Shown in pieces: positions 58,785 to 64,000 of a DNA stretch of 64,000 nucleotides. The notes below the pieces were generated by a model that ran no database searches, was not told where the DNA came from, and saw nothing but the letters and a program-made list of their open reading frames with translations. Positions within the stretch are counted from its first letter, which is position 1. Every line of letters begins with the position of its first letter. The DNA lies in NCBI GenBank assembly GCA_041480065.1, contig JBGOZF010000019.1:1-64000 (forward strand), written 5' to 3'. The position numbers and the translations under genes are program-made. The stretch is from Fen-999 sp041480065. Its GTDB lineage: Bacteria; Pseudomonadota; Gammaproteobacteria; Burkholderiales; Rhodocyclaceae.

Positions 58785-59962
58785 ACCATCTCGACCGCCA
58801 GCGCCACGGCCTCGCCGCCGCCGATGCACAGGCTGGCGACACCGCGCTTGCCGCCGTATTTCTTCAGGGCGCCGAGCAGCGTCACCAGGATGCGGCAACC
58901 TGAAGCGCCGATGGGATGACCGAGCGCGCAGGCGCCGCCATGAACATTCACCCGGTCGGCCGGCAGCTTGAGATCGTGCAGCGCCGCCATGGTGACGACG
59001 GCGAAGGCCTCGTTGATCTCCCAGTAGTCGACGTCGGCGACGTTCCAGCCCGTCTTGGCCAGAAGCTTCTGCATGGCTGCCACGGGCGCGGTGGTGAACC
59101 AGGCCGGCTCCTGGGCGTGCGTGGCGTGACCGAGGATGCGCGCAAGCGGCGTAAGCCCGAGTGCCTTCGCCTTCGATTCGCGCATCAGCACCACGGCCGC
59201 GGCGCCGTCGGAGATCGACGACGAGTTGGCGGCCGTCACGGTGCCGTCCTTCTTGAAGGCGGGTTTCAGGTTCGGGATCTTGTCGAGTTGCGCCTTCGGC
59301 GGCTGCTCGTCCTTATCGACGACCACGTCGCCCTTCTTGCCGGCAACGGTGACCGGAGCGATCTCCCAGGCGAAGGAGCCATCCTTGATTGCGTTCTGCG
59401 CGCGCGTGGTGGAGCGGACGGCAAAGTCGTCCTGGTCCTTGCGCGTGAAGCCGTACTTCTCGGCGCAGACCTCGGCGAAGGTGCCCATCAGGCGGCCTTT
59501 CTCGTAGGCATCCTCGAGGCCGTCGAAGAACATGTGGTCGAGTACCTGGCCGTGGCCCAGGCGCATGCCGCCGCGCGCCTTGGGCAACAGGTAGGGCGCA
59601 TTGCTCATCGACTCCATGCCGCCAGCGACGCCGATCTCGTAGCTGCCGGCGAGCAGGCTGTCGTGCATCAGCATCACGGACTTCAGCGCCGAGCCGCAAA
59701 CCTTGTGCACCGTGGTGCAGCCGGCCGAAAGCGGCAGTCCCGCACCGATCGCCGCCTGGCGCGCCGGTGCCTGGCCGACGCCCGCCTGGAGCACGTTGCC
59801 GAAGACGACTTCCTCGATCTGCTCGGGCTTCAGGCCGGCACGCTCGACGGCTGCCTTGATGGCGACGGCGCCCAGTTGCGGCGCGGTCAGCGAATTGAAG
59901 TCGCCCTGAAAACCGCCCATCGGAGTACGCGCGGCGGAAACAATGACTATGGGGTCTTGCAT
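58781..59962 (-). CDS. Acetyl-CoA C-acetyltransferase (thiolase)
   Basis: A 393-residue biosynthetic-type thiolase. The nucleophile Cys89 lies in VHKVCGSALK, His in NEAFA region and the second Cys in GGACALGHPIGASGCRI; SMSNAPYLLP is also present. It can cleave acetoacetyl-CoA from leucine breakdown, or condense acetyl-CoA for polyhydroxybutyrate made by the phaC at the window's end. A truncated copy of its N-terminus lies just upstream at 60026-60106. Confidence 0.94.
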   Translation of the reverse strand: MQDPIVIVSAARTPMGGFQGDFNSLTAPQLGAVAIKAAVERAGLKPEQIEEVVFGNVLQAGVGQAPARQAAIGAGLPLSAGCTTVHKVCGSALKSVMLMHDSLLAGSYEIGVAGGMESMSNAPYLLPKARGGMRLGHGQVLDHMFFDGLEDAYEKGRLMGTFAEVCAEKYGFTRKDQDDFAVRSTTRAQNAIKDGSFAWEIAPVTVAGKKGDVVVDKDEQPPKAQLDKIPNLKPAFKKDGTVTAANSSSISDGAAAVVLMRESKAKALGLTPLARILGHATHAQEPAWFTTAPVAAMQKLLAKTGWNVADVDYWEINEAFAVVTMAALHDLKLPADRVNVHGGACALGHPIGASGCRILVTLLGALKKYGGKRGVASLCIGGGEAVALAVEMV

Positions 59963-60025
59963 GGTGATCTCCTAACTAGATTCAGAAGGCGGTTTCGGCG
60001 CAGGCTAATGTGAGCGCAGCGAACG

Positions 60026-60106
60026 TTAAGCCGCAAAGCGGCGGCCGCAGCCAAACCCGCCCATGGGCGTGCGGGCAGCGGAGACGATGACGATAGGGTC
60101 GCTCAT
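60026..60106 (-). pseudogene. Truncated thiolase N-terminus
   Basis: A 26-residue frame: ATG, then MSDPIVIVSAARTPMGGF followed by unrelated residues (GCGRRFAA) and a TAA stop. The first 18 residues match the intact thiolase (MQDPIVIVSAARTPMGGF) in all but one position. DNA differs at many third positions, so it is not a recent copy. A ribosome site (GGGG) and start are preserved. It lies between isovaleryl-CoA dehydrogenase (stop 11 bases upstream) and the thiolase gene. Confidence 0.8.
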
Positions 60107-60116
60107 GATTTTTCCC

Positions 60117-61283
60117 CTATGCGGTTTCGTTGAATAGTTCGCGTCCGATCAGCATGCGGCGGATCTCGCTGGTACCGGCACCGATTTCGTAGAGCTTGGC
60201 ATCGCGCCACAGGCGGCCGGTCGGATACTCGTTGATGTAGCCGTTGCCGCCGAGCGCCTGGATCGCTTCGCCGGCCATCCAGGTCGCCTTTTCGGCGCAG
60301 TAGAGAATGGCGCCGGCCGCATCCTTGCGCAAGGTGCGCGCGTGATCCATGCGGTCGCAGGCGCTGCCGAGCGCATAGACGTAGGCGCGGCAGGCCTGCC
60401 AAGTGGTGTACATGTCGGCGAGCTTGCCCTGCATGAGCTGGAATTCGCCGATGGCCTGGCCGAACTGCTTGCGGTCATGCACGTAGGGGACCACGACGTC
60501 CATGCAGGCCGCCATGATGCCGAGCGGCCCGCCGCAGAGCACGGCGCGTTCGTAGTCGAGGCCGCTCATCAGCACCTTGACGCCGCCGCCGACCTGGCCG
60601 AGCACGTTCTCTTCCGGCACCTCGCAGTCCTGGAACACCAGCTCACCGGTGTGCGAGCCGCGCATGCCGAGCTTGTCGAGTTTCTGCGCCACCGAGAAGC
60701 CGGCAAATCCCTTCTCGACGATGAAGGCGGTCATACCCTTCGCACCCGCGGCCAGGTCGGTCTTCGCGTAGACAATCAGGGTGTCGGCATCGGGACCGTT
60801 GGTGATCCACATCTTGGTACCGTTGAGGATGTAGCGGTCGCCGCGCTTGTCGGCGCGCAGGCGCATGGCCACCACGTCGGAGCCGGCACCGGTTTCGGAC
60901 ATCGCTAGTGCCCCGACGTGTTCGCCCGACACGAGCTTGGGCAGGTATTTGCGCTTCTGCGCTTCGCTGCCGTTGCGCCGCATCTGGTTCACGCACAGAT
61001 TCGAGTGGGCGCCGTAGGAAAGCGCCACCGAGGCCGAGGCGCGCGAAATTTCTTCCAGGGCGATGATGTGCGCCAGGTAGCCCATGTTGGCACCGCCGTA
61101 TTCCTCTTCCACCGTCATGCCCAGCACGCCCAGGTCACCAAACTTGCACCAGAGGTCCATCGGAAACTGGTCGTCGCGGTCGATCGTCGCCGCTCGCGGC
61201 GCGATCTCCTTGTCGGCAAAAGCCTTGACGGTATCGCGCAGCATTTCGGCAGTTTCGCCGAGATCGAAATCGAGTCCGAGCAT
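60117..61283 (-). CDS. liuA: Isovaleryl-CoA dehydrogenase
   Basis: A 388-residue FAD acyl-CoA dehydrogenase. ALAMSETGAGSDVVAMRL and WITNGPDADTLIVYAK are family segments. The usual C-terminal catalytic Glu (YEGTSE) is replaced: here IGAGTSEIRR, while LDYERAVLCGG carries Glu in the helix-G position used by isovaleryl-CoA dehydrogenase. That, with the liu context, supports the name. I chose the ATG at 61283 because TCAGGAGG stands 9 bases before it; a GTG two codons earlier is closer to the site. It follows the thioesterase with an almost direct junction. Confidence 0.94.
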   Translation of the reverse strand: MLGLDFDLGETAEMLRDTVKAFADKEIAPRAATIDRDDQFPMDLWCKFGDLGVLGMTVEEEYGGANMGYLAHIIALEEISRASASVALSYGAHSNLCVNQMRRNGSEAQKRKYLPKLVSGEHVGALAMSETGAGSDVVAMRLRADKRGDRYILNGTKMWITNGPDADTLIVYAKTDLAAGAKGMTAFIVEKGFAGFSVAQKLDKLGMRGSHTGELVFQDCEVPEENVLGQVGGGVKVLMSGLDYERAVLCGGPLGIMAACMDVVVPYVHDRKQFGQAIGEFQLMQGKLADMYTTWQACRAYVYALGSACDRMDHARTLRKDAAGAILYCAEKATWMAGEAIQALGGNGYINEYPTGRLWRDAKLYEIGAGTSEIRRMLIGRELFNETA

Positions 61284-61285
61284 GG

Positions 61286-61747
61286 TCACTTGCCTCCTGA
61301 ATCGGGGGTTACATTCATCAGCGTCTGCTGCATGGCCGCGCAGTGGGTGGGCACGCCGTCTCGGTAGGCGTAGACCTCGGCGCGGGTGATGAACAGGGTC
61401 TTGCCAGGCTTGATGACCTCGGCGACAGCCAGCAGATAATCGCCGGTGGCGGGGGCAAGGAAGTTGATCTTGAATTCCACCGCCAGCACGGAGGCGTTGG
61501 CGGGCATCAGGCTGAATCCGGCATAACCGCCGGCGTTGTCGGCGATCGAGGAGACGATGCCGGCCTGGATGAAGCCATGCTGCTGGGTCAGGTCGTCGCG
61601 GCAGGGCAAGCGAATCTCGCAGCGGCCGGGCGTCACTGAGACCAGTTCCGCCCCGAGCGTCTGCATGACCTTCTGGGAAGCAAAGCTCTCTTTCACCTTG
61701 CGCGCCCAGTCCGGATCGCGCGGTTCGAATGTTGGTCGTTTGTCCAT
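61286..61747 (-). CDS. PaaI-type hotdog thioesterase
   Basis: A 153-residue single hotdog-fold protein. The active-site region QHGFIQAGIVSSIADNAGGY (helix with Asp/Asn) matches PaaI-like acyl-CoA thioesterases, and VEFKINFLAPATGDYL follows. It would free CoA from stalled acyl-CoA intermediates. It is the first gene of the leucine operon, downstream of the palindrome-bearing promoter. The ATG at 61747 has GGAGGGG ahead of it. Exact substrate unknown. Confidence 0.9.
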   Translation of the reverse strand: MDKRPTFEPRDPDWARKVKESFASQKVMQTLGAELVSVTPGRCEIRLPCRDDLTQQHGFIQAGIVSSIADNAGGYAGFSLMPANASVLAVEFKINFLAPATGDYLLAVAEVIKPGKTLFITRAEVYAYRDGVPTHCAAMQQTLMNVTPDSGGK

Positions 61748-61764
61748 GCCCCCTCCTGGCCGGG

Positions 61765-61794
61765 ATTCTAGGTTGACGTTGACGTCAACGTCAA
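61765..61794 (-). promoter_or_regulatory. Promoter and LiuR-type palindrome of the liu operon
   Basis: Read on the minus strand, TTGACG (-35) is followed by 18 bases and TAGAAT (-10). The region 61773-61794 is a perfect 22-bp palindrome built from TTGACGTTGAC and its complement, filling the -35/-10 spacer and including the -35 box. This is the layout expected for a MerR-family regulator, and the sequence resembles published LiuR sites (TTnACGTnnACGTnAA). It lies between the regulator gene and its target operon. Confidence 0.85.
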
Positions 61795-61821
61795 TATATC
61801 GTTTGCCTTCGGAACCAGGAC

Positions 61822-62232
61822 CTAAGCGGCCTTGCGACCGCGCGGTTTGCCTGCCGTCTGAGCGGCGAGCAGTTGCTGGCATTGACGTTCGAACCGGCGA
61901 ACCTCGGCGAGAACGGCTTCGATGTCTTCCCGCTGCTGCTCCAGGGCCGCTTTGCGTTGGGACAGCACGGTAAGGAACTTGAGGAGTTGCGAACTTTCAT
62001 CGGCGGTGGTGTCGTACATGTCGATCAGTTCGCGGATTTCGGCCAGCGACAGCCCCAGCCGCTTGCCGCGCAAGGCCAGCTTCAGGCGCGTGCGGTCGCG
62101 CTTCGAATAGACGCGCTGCAGGCCCTCGCGCTGGGGAGCCAACAGGCCCTGATCTTCGTAGTGGCGTATGGTGCGAGGCGTGATCTGGAACTCGCGGGAC
62201 AGATCGGCAATCGTGAAGGAGGATTTGCTCAT
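61822..62232 (-). CDS. liuR: MerR-family regulator, LiuR-like
   Basis: A 136-residue regulator with an N-terminal MerR winged helix (FTIADLSREFQITPRTIRHY, EDQGLLAPQREGLQR) and a coiled-coil dimerisation part. It lacks the cysteines of metal-sensing MerR proteins. It lies directly upstream of the liu genes on the same strand, and its likely binding site sits in the gap before the thioesterase gene. LiuR represses or tunes branched-chain amino-acid degradation; the effector is probably a CoA intermediate. Start at 62232 fits the family. Confidence 0.9.
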   Translation of the reverse strand: MSKSSFTIADLSREFQITPRTIRHYEDQGLLAPQREGLQRVYSKRDRTRLKLALRGKRLGLSLAEIRELIDMYDTTADESSQLLKFLTVLSQRKAALEQQREDIEAVLAEVRRFERQCQQLLAAQTAGKPRGRKAA

Positions 62233-62358
62233 GACCGACTCGAATCGAAGAAATTGCTGCACTGCACCATCGTTCCGCCATTCATGTAGAATGCTGTCTT
62301 TGCAGAACTTTTCCGGGGCAGTTAAACAGATTTCCCCGCACAAGGCAATTCGCCGACC

Positions 62359-63375
62359 GTGATCACCGCCGTCATCAACTACCCCCACGACACGCCGCCG
62401 CCAACCGGCCGGACGTGTTCCGTGCACCCCGGCATCCTGTGGCTGCGAATGCCGCTGCCGTTCGCCCTCGACCACATCAACCTTTGGCTGCTGGAGGACG
62501 GCAATGCCTGGACAGCCGTCGATACCGGCTTCTCGGTGGCCCCGGTGAAGGAGGCCTGGCAGCAGATTCTCGGCGAAAGGGAAGTCAGCCGCCTGCTGGT
62601 CACCCATTTCCATCCCGACCACCTTGGCCTCGCCGCCTGGCTCCAGGACCAGACCCAGGCGGAACTCTGGATGACCCAGAGCGAGTACCTGACCGCCCAC
62701 ATGGTGCACGCACAGATCGCCGGCTGCTCCATCCCGGCGATGCTCGACTTTTTCCGCAACCACGGCCTCGATGAGGCGCCGATCGAGGGCCTGCGAGCCC
62801 GCGGCAACGTGTATGCGCGCGGCGTGCCGACCATCCCGGCCACATTCCACCGGATCCAGGACGGCGATCAGATAAGCATCGGCAAGCACCAGTGGCGGGT
62901 GATCGTCGGCGACGGCCACGCGCCCGAGCATGCCAGCCTGTACTGCGACGAAACGCACGTCCTGATCTCCGGCGACATGCTGCTGCCGCGCATTTCGACC
63001 AACATCAGCGTGTTCGCCGCCACCCCGGACGCGAATCCGCTGAACGGCTTCCTGACTTCGATCGACCGCCTGCGCGCCCTGCCGGAAGACACGCTGGTAC
63101 TGCCCTCGCACGGCCTGCCTTTCCGCGGCCTCCATGCCCGCGTCGCCCAGTTGGAGACGCATCACGCCGCCCGCTGTGACGACCTGCTGGAGGCCTGCGC
63201 CACGCCGAAGACGGCGGCCGAATTGATCCCGGTACTATTCCCGCGCGAAATCACCGACCCGCATCAAGTGATGTTCGCCATGGGCGAAGCAATCGCCCAC
63301 CTGAACTATTTGCAGCAAGCGCGCCGACTAGAGCGCGTCGTCGAGAACGGCAGCATCCGTTTTGTAAGAACCTGA
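62359..63375 (+). CDS. MBL-fold hydrolase (liu-linked)
   Basis: A 338-residue metallo-beta-lactamase-fold enzyme. The zinc motif THFHPDHLGLAAWL, the later GDGHAPEHASL, ISGDMLLPRISTNI and PSHGLPFRGL are in order, so metal-dependent hydrolysis is likely. It stands divergent from liuR and upstream of phaC. GTG start at 62359. Similar enzymes are often annotated as thioesterase- or lactonase-like; the substrate is unknown. Confidence 0.9.
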   Translation: MITAVINYPHDTPPPTGRTCSVHPGILWLRMPLPFALDHINLWLLEDGNAWTAVDTGFSVAPVKEAWQQILGEREVSRLLVTHFHPDHLGLAAWLQDQTQAELWMTQSEYLTAHMVHAQIAGCSIPAMLDFFRNHGLDEAPIEGLRARGNVYARGVPTIPATFHRIQDGDQISIGKHQWRVIVGDGHAPEHASLYCDETHVLISGDMLLPRISTNISVFAATPDANPLNGFLTSIDRLRALPEDTLVLPSHGLPFRGLHARVAQLETHHAARCDDLLEACATPKTAAELIPVLFPREITDPHQVMFAMGEAIAHLNYLQQARRLERVVENGSIRFVRT

Positions 63376-63388
63376 ACAGGAGCCCGAC

Positions 63389-64000
63389 ATGTCCACCCCA
63401 GCACCAGAACACGCCCCACTGCCGGATCCGGCAGAAGTGGCCAAGACCTACGCCGAAGTCGCGCAACGCGCCTCCAAGCTGCTCACCGATCATGTCCAGC
63501 GCCAGCTTCACAAGGGCATGACCGCACCCGCCGACGAGTTGGGCATCGCCCAGGCCTTCATGGACATGATGGCCAAGATGCTGGCCAATCCGTACAAGCT
63601 GGCGCAGGCGCAGATGAATCTCGTCTGGGATTACTTCTCGCTCTGGCAGCATTCGATGATGCGCTTCACCGGCATGGATACGATGCCCATCGCCTCGCCG
63701 GCCAAGGACGACAAGCGCTTCAAGGACGAGCAGTGGGAAGAACATTTCCTGTTCGACTTCATCAAGCAGTCCTACCTGATCACTGCGCGCCACATCCACG
63801 ACACCGTCCGCAACGTCGAGGGCATGGACGAAAACACCGAGAAGAAAGTCAACTTCTTCACCCGCCAGTTCATCGACGCGCTCTCGCCTTCGAACTTCGC
63901 GCTCACCAATCCTGAAGTCTTCCGCGAAACCGTGAAGAGCCACGGCCAGAATCTGGTCAAGGGCTTCAACAACCTGTTGCGCGACATCGAAGAAGGCGAC
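63389..64000 (+). CDS. phaC: Class I poly-3-hydroxybutyrate synthase, 5' part
   Basis: The first 204 codons of a PHA synthase, cut by the window end. The N-terminal domain is recognisable: NPYKLAQAQMNLVWDYFSLW and KDDKRFKDEQWEEHFLFDFI, followed by IKQSYL and FALTNPEVFRETV. The catalytic Cys-Asp-His region lies beyond the window. It polymerises 3-hydroxyacyl-CoA into storage granules. An AGGAG ribosome site precedes the ATG. It lies 13 bases after the MBL-fold gene, so the two may be co-transcribed. Confidence 0.93.
   Translation, partial: MSTPAPEHAPLPDPAEVAKTYAEVAQRASKLLTDHVQRQLHKGMTAPADELGIAQAFMDMMAKMLANPYKLAQAQMNLVWDYFSLWQHSMMRFTGMDTMPIASPAKDDKRFKDEQWEEHFLFDFIKQSYLITARHIHDTVRNVEGMDENTEKKVNFFTRQFIDALSPSNFALTNPEVFRETVKSHGQNLVKGFNNLLRDIEEGD

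Noticed and set aside
1..64000. CRISPR arrays, rRNA and tRNA genes
   Set aside because: No spaced direct-repeat array, rRNA-like sequence or tRNA cloverleaf was noticed by eye; a dedicated search was not possible.

Overview
The window is a gene-dense, high-GC chromosome segment of a betaproteobacterium, most likely Rhodocyclales-like. This placement is inferred from gene content, not from a marker gene. The clues are a pcm-rhodanese-tolC block, a class GN sortase with its VIT/VWA target, a PEP-CTERM protein, Rcp1-type phototransfer regulators, a FimV-like protein, a polyhydroxyalkanoate synthase and a leucine-catabolism (liu) operon. No rRNA, tRNA, CRISPR array or intact transposase was seen.

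Layout. 1-5.1 kb is accessory and partly eroded. It opens with nested inverted repeats, then a GH24 lysozyme overlapping a periplasmic protein, a TonB-domain protein with a 35-residue repeat, and a frameshifted LysM relic overlapping a secreted protein. 5.1-8.8 kb holds the PEP-CTERM protein and the sortase with its substrate. 8.9-16.1 kb holds tolC, rhodanese and pcm, then a tetR-MFP-RND efflux operon behind a TetR-type palindrome. 16.4-26.1 kb is a two-partner secretion locus: FhaC transporter, CHAT protease-like protein, FHA exoprotein and Crp/Fnr regulator, facing a convergent FecR protein and CHASE2 nucleotide cyclase. 26.2-29.7 kb holds a class V aminotransferase, small envelope proteins and a MocR regulator. 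29.7-30.4 kb is a broken amidase/lipoprotein fragment. 30.4-38.6 kb holds a LON-domain protein, ubiX, a Gx-type membrane protein, a FimV-like/HDOD pair on the other strand, a NusG-II protein, rapZ, an MBL-fold hydrolase and HMG-CoA lyase.

38.9-47.9 kb is a six-gene signalling operon: response regulator, REC-GGDEF-EAL protein, two tandem TonB receptors, a periplasmic binding protein and a histidine kinase. 47.9-51.7 kb has a lipoprotein, eroded sequence with a DUF3135 relic and a ModE-like palindrome, and a large SPFH protein. 51.7-62.2 kb is the liu operon, transcribed leftward: MerR regulator, thioesterase, isovaleryl-CoA dehydrogenase, a thiolase relic, thiolase, EamA transporter, acyl-CoA dehydrogenase, DsbA-like isomerase, MCC beta, enoyl-CoA hydratase and MCC alpha. 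Its promoter carries a perfect 22-bp palindrome. The window ends with an MBL-fold hydrolase and the start of phaC.

Working together: the liu genes turn isovaleryl-CoA into HMG-CoA, the HMG-CoA lyase 13 kb away would release acetoacetate and acetyl-CoA, and thiolase and phaC could feed these into storage polymer. The most notable assemblies are the secretion/CHAT/cyclase/Crp locus, the receptor-to-c-di-GMP operon, and three scattered pairs of peptidoglycan-active protein (or its remnant) overlapping an exported small protein, which look like effector/immunity leftovers.
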